Shown: positions 45,032-54,631, counted from the first letter of the stretch. The stretch: 64,000 bases of DNA from Paucisalibacillus globulus (GCF_900184735.1 NZ_LT855395.1:62001-126000), one strand, 5' to 3'. Notes: generated by a model not told the origin, from the sequence alone. Numbers and translations: made by a program.

Positions 45032-45427
45032 GTGAAAAAAGTTATCACATATGGGACTTTTGACTTGATTCACACTGGTCACATTAATATACTCAGGCGC
45101 GCGAAGGAAATGGGAGACTATTTAATTGTTGCGTTATCAACAGATGAATTTAATGAACTAAAGAATAAAAAGGCTTATTACACCTATGAAGATAGAAAAA
45201 CCATTTTAGAGGCTATTAAATATGTCGATAAAGTAATACCCGAAAAAAGCTGGGAGCAAAAAAAACAGGATATTCAGGAATACAGTGTAGACATATTTGT
45301 AATGGGTGATGATTGGGAAGGAAAGTTTGACTTTCTAAGGGAATTATGTGAAGTAATCTACTTACCTAGAACCATTGGTATTTCAACCACCAAAATTAAA
45401 GAAGACTTCATGAGAACAAATGGTTAG
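45032..45427 (+). CDS. tagD: Glycerol-3-phosphate cytidylyltransferase TagD
   Basis: A 131-residue nucleotidyltransferase forming CDP-glycerol. It starts at a GTG after GGGGAGGT. The motifs are TYGTFDLIHTGHINILRRA with the HxGH nucleotide-binding signature, VALSTDEFN, DWEGKFDFL and the RTIGISTTKIKED motif. CDP-glycerol is needed for the linkage unit made by TagB. In Bacillus subtilis TagD the usual VMGHDW reads VMGDDW here. It overlaps tagB by eight bases. Confidence 0.95.
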   Translation: MKKVITYGTFDLIHTGHINILRRAKEMGDYLIVALSTDEFNELKNKKAYYTYEDRKTILEAIKYVDKVIPEKSWEQKKQDIQEYSVDIFVMGDDWEGKFDFLRELCEVIYLPRTIGISTTKIKEDFMRTNG

Positions 45428-46577
45428 AGAGTTACTCATTTTTATATACCTATTCCTTTTTCAAATCATTTTTAGCCTTTTCAAGTTATTCCCACTAAAA
45501 ACCAAGACTGTCTGTGTCGCTTCTTTTGGGGACAACATTTTTTACACTACTCGTGCTTTAAGAAAGGAAACCGATGAAGATATTATTATCTTAAAAGAGG
45601 ATTCTTGTAAGTACCCTTTCGATAATTCTATGACTACTATTGTTCCTTTCACATTAATAAAACCGCTAACTTATTTGAAATCTATTTTTCATTTAGCAAC
45701 AGCATCAACTATATTAGTAGATAACTACTTTGGTTTTTTAGCAGTGACAAAGTTTAAAAAGGAAACGAAGTGTATTCAATTATGGCATGCAGCCGGAGCA
45801 ATTAAAAAGTTTGGCTTTCAAAAACCTACTACTGAAAACCGAAGTACCCATTCGCATAAACGTTTTGCAAAGGTATATAGCCGTTTTAACTATACCATAG
45901 TTGGCTCAGAGAGAATGGCAACCATTTTTCAAGATAGCTTTGGATTAACCGATGATCGGATTTTACGAACAGGGATTCCTAGAACGGATTTCTTCTATAG
46001 TAAAAGGGCGGTAGAAAAAGTTCATCAACAGCTTATTACTACTTTTCCAATCACTCGAGAAAAGAAAGTAATCTTATATGCTCCTACATTTCGAGATCAT
46101 AGTCTAAGTGGGTACCATATAAGGCTAGATATAGAAAAACTATATAAAGAATTAGCCAATGATTATGTACTTTTCATCAAAGCACATCCCGCCGTAACAT
46201 GCGAGTTCAATGCTAAGCATAAAGAGTTTGTATACGATGTCTCCGATTATTACGATGTAAATCATTTACTCCTTTGTACGGATATATTAATAACAGATTA
46301 TTCATCGATACCATTTGAATTTGCCTTATTAGAGAAGCCAATGATTTTCTATGCTTATGATATAGACGAGTATAAAGATACAAGTGGACTAATTGACGAT
46401 TTCGATAATCAAATGCCAGGACCTATTGTACGTACAACAGAAGATATTATTAAGGTAATTATCCATCAGGACTTTCAAATTGAGAAAATCAAACCATTTT
46501 CTGAGGAATGGAATCAATACTCTGTAGGTCGTTCAAGCATTAATCTGTCTCAGATCATTACTGAGTCTAAGAGATAA
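45420..46577 (+). CDS. tagB: Linkage-unit glycerophosphotransferase TagB
   Basis: A 385-residue enzyme of the CDP-glycerol glycerophosphotransferase family. It has an N-terminal hydrophobic helix, LWHAAGAIKKFGFQ, RTGIPRTDFFYSKR, LYAPTFRDHS, LFIKAHPAVTCEF and ITDYSSIPFEFALLEKP. It is coupled to tagD by an eight-base overlap. This pairing suggests TagB, which adds the first glycerol phosphate to ManNAc-GlcNAc-PP-undecaprenol. It is the third family member in the window, so the exact division of labour needs biochemical proof. Confidence 0.87.
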   Translation: MVRELLIFIYLFLFQIIFSLFKLFPLKTKTVCVASFGDNIFYTTRALRKETDEDIIILKEDSCKYPFDNSMTTIVPFTLIKPLTYLKSIFHLATASTILVDNYFGFLAVTKFKKETKCIQLWHAAGAIKKFGFQKPTTENRSTHSHKRFAKVYSRFNYTIVGSERMATIFQDSFGLTDDRILRTGIPRTDFFYSKRAVEKVHQQLITTFPITREKKVILYAPTFRDHSLSGYHIRLDIEKLYKELANDYVLFIKAHPAVTCEFNAKHKEFVYDVSDYYDVNHLLLCTDILITDYSSIPFEFALLEKPMIFYAYDIDEYKDTSGLIDDFDNQMPGPIVRTTEDIIKVIIHQDFQIEKIKPFSEEWNQYSVGRSSINLSQIITESKR

Positions 46578-46596
46578 ACTTAATTTCACAAAGAAG

Positions 46597-46636
46597 AAAA
46601 GCTTTCTAGAACTTCAATGAGTCTAGAAAGCTTTTT
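46597..46636. terminator. Bidirectional terminator between tagB and mnaA
   Basis: AAAAGCTTTCTAGA (46597-46610) pairs with TCTAGAAAGCTTTT (46622-46635), followed by more T. It separates two convergent genes. Confidence 0.92.
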
Positions 46637-46645
46637 TATTGTTAA

Positions 46646-47761
46646 TTATTTTGAGAAGTAATCTAGGATTGCATCTGCAATTCTTTCAGATGCCTTACCA
46701 TCACCATATGGATTAGAAGCAGTTGCCATTTTTTTATGCGCTTCTTCATTAGATAAAAGTTCGTTAGCTAAGTTGAAGATTGTATCTTCATCTGTTCCAG
46801 CTAATTTTAAGGTACCTGCTTCAATTCCTTCTGGTCTTTCCGTTGTATCCCGTAAGACTAATACCGGCACTCCTAGTGATGGTGCTTCTTCTTGAACGCC
46901 ACCTGAATCTGTTAGAATTAGATGTGCTTTAGAAGCAAAGTTATGGAAGTCCACTACACCAAGTGGTTCGATTAACTTAACTCGGTCATTATCACCAAGA
47001 ATTTCTTTAGCAGTTTGTTGTACTACTGGATTTAAATGAACTGGATAAACTACTTGAATGTCAGCATGCTCTTCAACCAATCGTCGAATAGCACGGAACA
47101 TTTGGTTCATATTCTCCCCAAGGTTTTCACGGCGATGCGCAGTCATTAGAACCAATCGCTTATCTCCAAGATCATCTAGAATTGAATTGGAATAAGACTC
47201 GTCAATTGTGGTTTTTAAAGCATCAATAGCCGTGTTACCTGTTACATAAATACGGTCTTCTGGTTTGTTTTCGTTTAAAAGGTTTTGTTTCGACTTTTCA
47301 GTTGGTGAGAAGTGTAAGTCTGCCATAACCCCAGTTAATTGGCGGTTCATTTCTTCTGGATACGGAGAATACTTATTCCAAGTACGTAGACCAGCCTCAA
47401 CATGTCCAATTGCAATTTGGTTATAAAATGCAGCCAGAGAAGCAGCAAAAGTAGTAGATGTATCACCATGGACTAATACTATATCCGGTTGTGTTTTTTT
47501 CATCACTTCATCTAGGCCTTCTAGAGCTCTAGTCGCAATTTGTGCAAGGGACTGTTGTTTTTTCATGATATTTAAATCATAGTCAGGCGTTATTTTAAAG
47601 ATTTCTAGAACTTGGTCCAGCATCTCTCTATGCTGTGCTGTAACTGTTACAATTGATTCAAATTCTTCTGTTCGCTTTTGTAGCTCTAAGACTAGAGGGG
47701 CCATTTTAATTGCTTCTGGTCTTGTGCCAAAGATTGTCATTACCTTAATTGGCTTCTTCAT
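46646..47761 (-). CDS. mnaA: UDP-GlcNAc 2-epimerase
   Basis: A 371-residue non-hydrolysing epimerase that interconverts UDP-GlcNAc and UDP-ManNAc. The motifs are FGTRPEAIKMAPL, TAQHREMLDQVLEIF, HGDTSTTFAA, HVEAGLRT, LTDSGGVQEEAPSLGVPVLV and RDTTERPEGIEAGT. UDP-ManNAc is the donor for TagA. The gene is monocistronic and convergent with tagB. Confidence 0.96.
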   Translation of the reverse strand: MKKPIKVMTIFGTRPEAIKMAPLVLELQKRTEEFESIVTVTAQHREMLDQVLEIFKITPDYDLNIMKKQQSLAQIATRALEGLDEVMKKTQPDIVLVHGDTSTTFAASLAAFYNQIAIGHVEAGLRTWNKYSPYPEEMNRQLTGVMADLHFSPTEKSKQNLLNENKPEDRIYVTGNTAIDALKTTIDESYSNSILDDLGDKRLVLMTAHRRENLGENMNQMFRAIRRLVEEHADIQVVYPVHLNPVVQQTAKEILGDNDRVKLIEPLGVVDFHNFASKAHLILTDSGGVQEEAPSLGVPVLVLRDTTERPEGIEAGTLKLAGTDEDTIFNLANELLSNEEAHKKMATASNPYGDGKASERIADAILDYFSK

Positions 47762-48056
47762 ATGTGCTACCTCCTAAAAATATTCCATTTTTTATATAAG
47801 ATTCCTTATGTATAACATTTAAATACCACATTATTCGACATTATATCACAATAATAACATCCTTTCAGGAAAAGAAAACTTTTCTTGCCTTTATCATAAT
47901 AACTTTATACTTTTTTAATGAATAAAAGTGATTGTAACGTATATCCTCCGATATAGAATTAATTCTCTGTATAAAGGTAATAATGAAAGGTACCCATTAT
48001 TTCTATAGTTTTCAAAAAACAATAGTTTACTCTACAATTTTCAAAGGGGAAATTGG

Positions 48057-49046
48057 ATGTCTTTTGAGAAAAAAACAACAAGAAATCACGCAAATAAAAA
48101 TAAAAGAAGAATAATCAAAGTATCTATTCTAACTATTCTTTCCTTAATGGTTATCACCATTGGACTCTATGCATTCTATATATATAATAAAGCGCAAGAT
48201 ACGGCAAACGATTCCTATAAGGAAGTTGAAAGAGAAAATGAAAGGTCGTCCTTACGCAATAATACAGTTAACCTGGTCGAGGATAATGTTTCTATTTTAA
48301 TTATAGGTATCGATGATAGTGAAGATCGTAATTTTAATGAGCAGAGTCGTTCTGATGCATTAATGTTAGCTACCTTTAACAGAGATAAGAATAGTGTTAA
48401 GCTGTTAAGTATTCCACGGGATTCCTATGTCTATGTTCCAGAGTTAGGATACAACACAAAAATTAATCATGCACATTTTTATGGCGGTCCAAAGGCAACA
48501 ATTGAAACAATTGAGCATTTCCTAAATACCCCCGTAGATTATTACATAAGGTTCAACTTTGAAGCTTTTATAGAAGTAGTCGATTCTTTAGATGGAATTC
48601 ACTTCGATGTTCCTTACGAGATGTACGAGCCAGATTCGCATGACAATAAAGATGCAATTCATTTAATGCCTGGTTATCAAAAACTAAATGGTGAACAAGC
48701 CTTAGCTCTCGCTAGAACACGTAAATATGATAATGATGTTTCCCGTGGAAAGCGACAGCAGGAGATTATTAAAGCATTAATTAACAAAGCTACCTCCGCT
48801 CCATCTGTATTCAAAATAGGTAGTGTAATGGAAGCTATTGGAAACAATATGAAAACCAATTTAACCTTCGACGATATGAAGTCTTTCGCAACCTATAGCT
48901 TGACTAAACAACCTACTATAACAACTCTAAATCTTGATGGTCATGGAGGCTATTTTGAAGATGGACTTTGGTATTATGAAGTAGATGAAGAAAGCAAGGA
49001 ACTTGTAAGTGAAGAACTTCGCTTACATTTAGGAATTATGCAATAA
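48057..49046 (+). CDS. LytR-CpsA-Psr family ligase, paralogue 2
   Basis: A 329-residue LCP protein with basic tail, a single membrane helix (about 20-44) and a complete catalytic domain: SILIIGIDDSEDRNFNEQSR, SIPRDSYVYVPELGYNT, INHAHFYGGPKATIETIEHF, FNFEAFIEVVDSLDGI and ALARTRKYDNDVSRGKRQ. It is far closer to the gene at 36491 than to the one that follows it, pointing to a fairly recent duplication around the teichoic acid cluster. It probably attaches wall teichoic acid or another polymer to peptidoglycan. Confidence 0.93.
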   Translation: MSFEKKTTRNHANKNKRRIIKVSILTILSLMVITIGLYAFYIYNKAQDTANDSYKEVERENERSSLRNNTVNLVEDNVSILIIGIDDSEDRNFNEQSRSDALMLATFNRDKNSVKLLSIPRDSYVYVPELGYNTKINHAHFYGGPKATIETIEHFLNTPVDYYIRFNFEAFIEVVDSLDGIHFDVPYEMYEPDSHDNKDAIHLMPGYQKLNGEQALALARTRKYDNDVSRGKRQQEIIKALINKATSAPSVFKIGSVMEAIGNNMKTNLTFDDMKSFATYSLTKQPTITTLNLDGHGGYFEDGLWYYEVDEESKELVSEELRLHLGIMQ

Positions 49047-49068
49047 GCATTAAAGTCCCTTTAAAGAT

Positions 49069-49131
49069 TTGTGTATTATGCGTTTTCTATAGAGAATTCA
49101 TTGTTTTCTAACGTGTAATACACAAGTTTTT
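49069..49131 (+). terminator. Long-stem terminator
   Basis: TTGTGTATTA-x2-CGTT pairs with AACG-x2-TAATACACAA around a 24-base loop, followed by five T. It comes just after the second LCP gene. The rest of the 300-base gap to the next gene appears to hold only the promoter region. Confidence 0.7.
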
Positions 49132-49346
49132 CACTTCAAATAAAGTCGATTAATTTGCCTATTATCCGACATGATGAGATAATATATGATTTATTTCTTG
49201 ATATTTTTTTACAAAAAACCTTAGGATTGTAATCAAAATTATATAGTAAACGTCCTTTTAGTATGGTATGCTAAATGTTGATTGTATGATTAAGTATTTA
49301 GTCATATACTAGACATATAGATTCATATTTTAAAGGAGTTAACCTT

Positions 49347-50330
49347 ATGGGACGTTCTGAACGAAGAGTGGAAAGAAAAAAAGTCAAACGAAAAAGACGA
49401 CTTCGTACTTCCTTCGTAGTTTTTTTAATCATATTTTTTAGTTTACTAGGATTTGGAACTTATATAGCATTACAAACTTATCAAGCAGCGAGCAGTTCAT
49501 ATAATGATCTTGGTGGAAGAGAAAAGTCGGATAAGCGGGAAGAAGCTGTATCGATCAGTAAAGATCCGGTTTCCATACTACTAATGGGCGTAGAGGACTA
49601 CTCTTCAGGTGGACAAAATGGGCGTACCGATACTTTGATGGTTGCTACATTTAATCCTGAAGATGAGAAGTTAAAGTTACTAAGTATTCCTCGTGACACT
49701 TTGGTTGAGATTGCAGGCAAAGGCACACAAGATAAAATTACACATGCTCACGTATTTGGCGGAAAAGAAATGACCATAGAAACTGTGGAGAACTTTTTAG
49801 ATATTCCAATTGATTACTATGCTTCGGTTAACTTTGAAACCTTTAAAAATATTGTAGATATCTTAGGCGGCATTACAGTTGATGTACCATTTAACTTTAA
49901 ACAAAATAGTGATGACCGTATCGCAGAAAAACTTCAATTCTATGAAGGTGAAATGGACCTAGATGGTAGATATGCTTTAGCCTATGCTCGTATGAGATTA
50001 GAAGATCCACGTGGTGACATTGGAAGAAACGAACGCCAGCAACAGGTAGTAGAAGCCATACTTAAAAAGGCTTTATCTGTTGGAACAATCACTAAAATTG
50101 ATGATTTAGCCGAAGAAGTTGGTAGTAATGTGGAAACTAATATGAAAGTAACGGAAGGGTTATCTTTCTTCAAGAACTATTCTAGCTTCCGAACTAGCAA
50201 TATTGATAAATTGGTATTGGAAACTAATGGAGAAATGATTAATGGTGTTAGTTATCAGATTGTGGATGAGTTATCATTATCAGAAGTACAAAAAGAACTA
50301 CAACACCATTTAGGAATTGGAACATATTAA
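49347..50330 (+). CDS. LytR-CpsA-Psr family ligase, paralogue 3
   Basis: A 327-residue LCP protein. A strongly basic N-terminus (GRSERRVERKKVKRKRRLR) precedes one membrane helix, followed by SILLMGVEDYSSGGQNGRTD, LSIPRDTLVEIAGKG, ITHAHVFGGKEMTIETVENF, VNFETFKNIVDILGGI and ALAYARMRLEDPRGDIGRNE. It is more divergent than the other two copies, so it may serve a different polymer. The start follows AAAGGAG. Confidence 0.93.
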   Translation: MGRSERRVERKKVKRKRRLRTSFVVFLIIFFSLLGFGTYIALQTYQAASSSYNDLGGREKSDKREEAVSISKDPVSILLMGVEDYSSGGQNGRTDTLMVATFNPEDEKLKLLSIPRDTLVEIAGKGTQDKITHAHVFGGKEMTIETVENFLDIPIDYYASVNFETFKNIVDILGGITVDVPFNFKQNSDDRIAEKLQFYEGEMDLDGRYALAYARMRLEDPRGDIGRNERQQQVVEAILKKALSVGTITKIDDLAEEVGSNVETNMKVTEGLSFFKNYSSFRTSNIDKLVLETNGEMINGVSYQIVDELSLSEVQKELQHHLGIGTY

Positions 50331-50342
50331 TATACTTTTAAC

Positions 50343-50388
50343 CATCCTTGGAAGTGAGACGTATTAATTCATTTTCCAAGGATGTTTA
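50343..50388 (+). terminator. Terminator after LCP paralogue 3
   Basis: CATCCTTGGAA (50343-50353) pairs perfectly with TTCCAAGGATG (50374-50384), followed by a modest T-rich tail. Confidence 0.75.
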
Positions 50389-50441
50389 ATTTACCAGAAA
50401 AAAGGTAAATAATAACTAACAAACTAACCAAGGGGGATACT

Positions 50442-51863
50442 ATGCATATTCTTATTCCAGTTTATTTTAATGCTGATATGGGTGGCTTACATTTAAATGT
50501 ATTCTCAACTGCATTATATTTAAAAAATAATAATCATGAAGTAACCGTACTATGCAAAAACGGGGTTTTTTCAAAGAAACTAATTGAGAATGATATTAGA
50601 GTCATAGAAACAGACTTTGATATAACTAGCTATAAGGAAACTTTGTTAAAAATTGTAAGACTACATAATGATAATCCTATCGACATAATTCACACACACC
50701 CATTCAAAGCTCGTAAAATAAGTTTGGCTATTTCAAGGCTTCTCAACAGACCACTGTTTCTCACTATACATGGAAGATATACCGATGACTTACCACTTTA
50801 CTTAGACAAAGTTTCAATGGTGTTTACTGTTTCAGAAGGTATTAAGGATTATATTTTTGATAAAACGAAAACAAAAGATAAATATAAATTTGCTGTAATC
50901 CCAAATGGTGTTGATGTTAAGTTATTTGAGCCCCCTTTAAGAAAGTATCAAAATAATAACCAAGAAGAAAAAAGTAATGGTGAAGAAGTTAAAATTGCCT
51001 TTGTATCGAGATTAGATAAAGATAAACAATTTATTATAGATGTATTTTATAGAGCTCTTGAATTTACCTACAATAAATATGGGACAAATGTAAAGTGGAA
51101 AATTGTCGGAGATGGTACTGAAAAGGATACAATGAAAGACAAGATATCAAGCCTTATTTCAGATGAGAACTATGTAGACTTTGTGGGTTGGAAGAATGAT
51201 ATCCAACTTTATCAGGAATATAGCGAGAGTAATATCGTTATTGCACCCGGGAGATCTGCTTTAGAAGGATTGAGTTGTGGAAAGCCTGTAATCGCTATCG
51301 GAAGTAAGGGTTATGTTGGGCTCATAAATCATGATAATTGGCTTAAGGGTGTTTATAGTAATTTTGGTGGAATTGGAGACAAAATAAAAAGTTATGATGA
51401 AGGTTCTATAGAGAAAGATTTAGAAACCATATTAGACAATAAACCATTAAGACTGGAATTAAGTGAGTTAGGAATTAACTTAATTCAACAATACTATAAC
51501 GAAGATACTATTAACAAAAGGCTAATGTCCTTTTACACCATCTTCAAATTAAGCAATAACAAAATAGACAAAATTAATTCCTCTAGAGTTATGGAATTAA
51601 TTGAATGCCAAGTAAGTGACATTAAAATTGAGAAATTGTCTGATAGTGAATTTGCTGCTAATATCAATTGTTATGAAAGTAATATAAACCCTGAATTTGC
51701 TTGGTATATTTACCATAATGACAAACTCATAGAGAAGTTTATGTATTCCAATAGTAACAGTATAACGTATACCATAAAAGAATCCGGCTCATACCAAGTT
51801 CAAGCTTTTATTAAAAATGGTAACGATAAGTTTTCATTCCTATTTGACAGAATAACATTCTAA
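50442..51863 (+). CDS. GT4 glycosyltransferase with C-terminal beta domain
   Basis: A 473-residue enzyme. Residues 1-375 form a GT-B glycosyltransferase of family 4: the MGGLHLNVFSTALYLKNNNH start, IIHTHPFKARKI, FTVSEGI, VIPNGVD, AFVSRLDKDKQ and PGRSALEGLSCGKPVIAIGS. Residues about 390-473 are an additional beta-sandwich-like domain (NPEFAWYIYHNDKLIEKF and SGSYQVQAFIKNG), possibly for carbohydrate or partner binding and not usual in GT4 enzymes. The gene is monocistronic and flanked by terminators. Its place among wall polymer genes suggests glycosylation of a surface polysaccharide. Donor and acceptor are unknown. Confidence 0.88.
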   Translation: MHILIPVYFNADMGGLHLNVFSTALYLKNNNHEVTVLCKNGVFSKKLIENDIRVIETDFDITSYKETLLKIVRLHNDNPIDIIHTHPFKARKISLAISRLLNRPLFLTIHGRYTDDLPLYLDKVSMVFTVSEGIKDYIFDKTKTKDKYKFAVIPNGVDVKLFEPPLRKYQNNNQEEKSNGEEVKIAFVSRLDKDKQFIIDVFYRALEFTYNKYGTNVKWKIVGDGTEKDTMKDKISSLISDENYVDFVGWKNDIQLYQEYSESNIVIAPGRSALEGLSCGKPVIAIGSKGYVGLINHDNWLKGVYSNFGGIGDKIKSYDEGSIEKDLETILDNKPLRLELSELGINLIQQYYNEDTINKRLMSFYTIFKLSNNKIDKINSSRVMELIECQVSDIKIEKLSDSEFAANINCYESNINPEFAWYIYHNDKLIEKFMYSNSNSITYTIKESGSYQVQAFIKNGNDKFSFLFDRITF

Positions 51864-51867
51864 ATTG

Positions 51868-51913
51868 AAAAGCAACTTATAAGTGTGGAAGTAACTTATA
51901 AGTTGCTTTTTTT
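51868..51913. terminator. Bidirectional terminator
   Basis: AAAAGCAACTTATAAGT (51868-51884) pairs with ACTTATAAGTTGCTTTT (51894-51910), followed by more T. It separates the GT4 gene from the convergent DHHW gene. Confidence 0.92.
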
Positions 51914-51950
51914 TGTTGAATCTCCTAATTAGCTAAAAGGTGACTTACTA

Positions 51951-53189
51951 TTATTTTAGTTCCTGTTCTTGTGCATCAGATACTGGATAGGTATCAAATT
52001 TATAATTTTTTCCATATAAATGGGTGCTGTTATATACAAAAGCGACTATATCAAAGTCCATTTCTTCAATATACTCCTGAATAATCTGATCTTCATTGTA
52101 TCTAGGGTCATAAATAGTTGTTTCATAAAAGTGCTCAGCAAGTTGATATACAAGTGGGTTTGCATAAGAGTCCTTTATAATTAGTATTTTATTATCAAGC
52201 TTTTTATTTCTCTCATTGATAATCTTTAGTTCACTATAGTTATAAGTAAAAAGGTCACTATAATTTACTATACTACTTTCTTTTCTTATTCCTTGTCCGT
52301 AAACCTGTGAGGGTTCTCTCTCCTGACCATTCAAGTATATGGTGTATTTATCATAATCAACCTCTTTAGATTTATAGTAACATTTTAATTCTTCACTTTC
52401 ATCTACCACTCTGTAGACTTGCTTATTATAACTACCATCAAACTCGACTGAAGAATCACTGCATATCTTCTGGTAATCCTCTATTCTAACTTCTGTATCG
52501 ATAAAATGATCAGAATGTACATTTAGGGTATCTACTATTCTCTTATATCCTTGAAATGCTCCATTTAAGTTCCAGTGATGATCAGTTCTAAAATACATTT
52601 CCGAAAGCTCTTCTTCTGAAAAAGTTTTAGTAAATTCATTTGTCAAATCGACAGTTACAAAATTCTCATCAGTATATAAATTACTCATAAATACATTTAT
52701 ATTTTGCAAATAATTGCCTGGCTTAATATAATCCGGTAGCAAAAAAGACATAACAGTCGTTCGATGTGGTACAGAAAAATAATACAATTCAATGTCCTTG
52801 TCCTTCAAGAAGTCTGCAAATAGATTCAATCTATCTGTTGATTCTTCTATTTCAGCTGAATAGATATCGTAATCAGGCTTAGGATATATCCAGTTTTCTT
52901 TCGTTATAAAGTAATCAAAAATATAAGTTTTATTTGTCAGACGTTGATAATCAATATAACTTTTCAGCCATCGATCTCTACCAGGAAATTGATCAGTAAA
53001 ATAACCTTCAAATTCCTCCATATAGGAACCATCTTTCAATTTTTCTATTGTTAACTCTGGTTTTTGAGCCAACTTTCTATTTTCAGTTTTTGAAATATCA
53101 TGGTCATTCGTACTGAACATATATACTCCAAAAATCATAATAAACATAACAAATAGACTAGATAATAAAATATTACCAAAACGGTTCAT
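51951..53189 (-). CDS. DHHW-family polymer O-acylation protein
   Basis: A 412-residue exported or membrane-anchored protein with an N-terminal helix (about 8-27). It has a TENRKLAQKPELTIEKLKDG segment, a DQFPGRDRWLKSY segment and the diagnostic YFRTDHHWNLNGA motif. The DHHW family is related to AlgJ/AlgX, SGNH-like acetylesterase folds that finish O-acetyl transfer to exported polysaccharides. A nucleophile serine candidate lies in the ILIIKDSYANPLV stretch, as in AlgX-type proteins. It starts 17 bases after the MBOAT gene, its usual partner. Confidence 0.88.
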   Translation of the reverse strand: MNRFGNILLSSLFVMFIMIFGVYMFSTNDHDISKTENRKLAQKPELTIEKLKDGSYMEEFEGYFTDQFPGRDRWLKSYIDYQRLTNKTYIFDYFITKENWIYPKPDYDIYSAEIEESTDRLNLFADFLKDKDIELYYFSVPHRTTVMSFLLPDYIKPGNYLQNINVFMSNLYTDENFVTVDLTNEFTKTFSEEELSEMYFRTDHHWNLNGAFQGYKRIVDTLNVHSDHFIDTEVRIEDYQKICSDSSVEFDGSYNKQVYRVVDESEELKCYYKSKEVDYDKYTIYLNGQEREPSQVYGQGIRKESSIVNYSDLFTYNYSELKIINERNKKLDNKILIIKDSYANPLVYQLAEHFYETTIYDPRYNEDQIIQEYIEEMDFDIVAFVYNSTHLYGKNYKFDTYPVSDAQEQELK

Positions 53190-53206
53190 ATACTAACATC
53201 TCCAAG

Positions 53207-54631
53207 TTAGAATCTAAAATATATAAAGGGATTATAGGTTGAATTAACTAATAGAATCATACAAAATCCCATTATCAACATGTAAATAATTGGCATAATC
53301 ACAGATTGTACAGGAACGATTTGTTTCTCATAAAAGCTAATAGTTTTCACCTTAGTTTTCAACCATGGAATAATAGGCATAGAGAAAACAATGGCAATTA
53401 TAAAAGTTATCCAATAATCATTCAAGAAAATTATTGCTTGACCATCAATTAGTTTTGTTTGATTTATTCCGAACATAGTTTGAATATATTCAAATGAATA
53501 GGAAAAGTTATCTGCTCTAAAGAATACCCATCCAATCATCACAATGACGATTAAATACAAATGCTGAATTGGGCTGTATAACTTTGATAGTAATTTACCT
53601 AGCCAAAGTCTTTCCAGAACAATTAATACACCGAAGTAAAAACCCCAAGCCATAAATGTCCAGCTTGCACCATGCCAGAACCCTGTTATAGTCCAGACAA
53701 TTAACAGGTTGATTACTGTTCTAGGCAATCCTTTTCTACTTCCACCAAGTGGAATATAAATATAATCCTTGAACCAAGAACTAAGAGATATATGCCATCT
53801 CCTCCAGAACTCAGATACGGATTTGGAAATATACGGATAGTTAAAGTTTTCTAGGAAATCAAAACCAAACATTTTCCCTAGCCCGATAGCCATATCGCTA
53901 TATCCTGAGAAGTCAAAATAAATTTGCAAGGAATAAGCAGCTATACCAACCCAAGCTGTTGTCACACTTAAACTATCAGGTGTGGTACTGAAAATAGTAT
54001 CAGCTACTTCACCAAAACTGTTTGCTATTATAACCTTTTTAGCTAAACCTATTATGAATCGCTTAACCCCGTCAGAAAACTTATCCAAATTTACAAAGCG
54101 TTTCTTAATCTGTTCAGCGACTGTATTGTAGCGAACAATAGGACCTGCAACAAGTTGCGGAAATAATGAAATATATAAAGCTAGTGAAGATAAATTCTTT
54201 TGCACTCCAGCATCTTTTCGATAAACATCAATAATATAGCTCATAGCCTGGAATGTAAAAAATGAAATACCTATTGGTAAAGGAATAGGTTCCATATGAA
54301 TAGATAAGTCTAATAAGCTATTTATATTTTCAACAAAGAACTGTGCATATTTAAAGATAGCTAAAATCAAGACATTACCAAAGATAGCTATCCAAAGAAA
54401 CATCTTCTTTAAAGTTAAAATATGCCTATATTTGTCTATTAACAAACCAAAAATATAATTTATTAATATGGAAAATAGCATAAGTAATACAAACCTTGGC
54501 TCTCCCCATGCATAGAAAACCAAACTAGCTAATAGCAAAATATAGTTTTTTAATTCATTGCGAACTACAATATATAACACCAACACAATAGGTAAGAACG
54601 CAAAAAGAAATACTAGATTACTAAATACCAT
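53207..54631 (-). CDS. MBOAT O-acyltransferase (AlgI/DltB type)
   Basis: A 474-residue polytopic acyltransferase. The frame is open to 54667, but AGGTGA precedes the ATG at 54631. Family signatures are FLFAFLPIVLVLY at the start, DFSGYSDMAIGLGKMFGF, EFWRRWHISLSSWFKDYIYI, the PLGGSRKG stretch and the catalytic histidine in GFWHGASWTFMAWG. Such proteins carry acyl groups across the membrane to extracellular polymers. The downstream DHHW gene makes this an AlgI/AlgX-like pair rather than a dlt operon. I infer O-acetylation of a wall teichoic acid or capsule. Confidence 0.92.
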   Translation of the reverse strand: MVFSNLVFLFAFLPIVLVLYIVVRNELKNYILLLASLVFYAWGEPRFVLLMLFSILINYIFGLLIDKYRHILTLKKMFLWIAIFGNVLILAIFKYAQFFVENINSLLDLSIHMEPIPLPIGISFFTFQAMSYIIDVYRKDAGVQKNLSSLALYISLFPQLVAGPIVRYNTVAEQIKKRFVNLDKFSDGVKRFIIGLAKKVIIANSFGEVADTIFSTTPDSLSVTTAWVGIAAYSLQIYFDFSGYSDMAIGLGKMFGFDFLENFNYPYISKSVSEFWRRWHISLSSWFKDYIYIPLGGSRKGLPRTVINLLIVWTITGFWHGASWTFMAWGFYFGVLIVLERLWLGKLLSKLYSPIQHLYLIVIVMIGWVFFRADNFSYSFEYIQTMFGINQTKLIDGQAIIFLNDYWITFIIAIVFSMPIIPWLKTKVKTISFYEKQIVPVQSVIMPIIYMLIMGFCMILLVNSTYNPFIYFRF

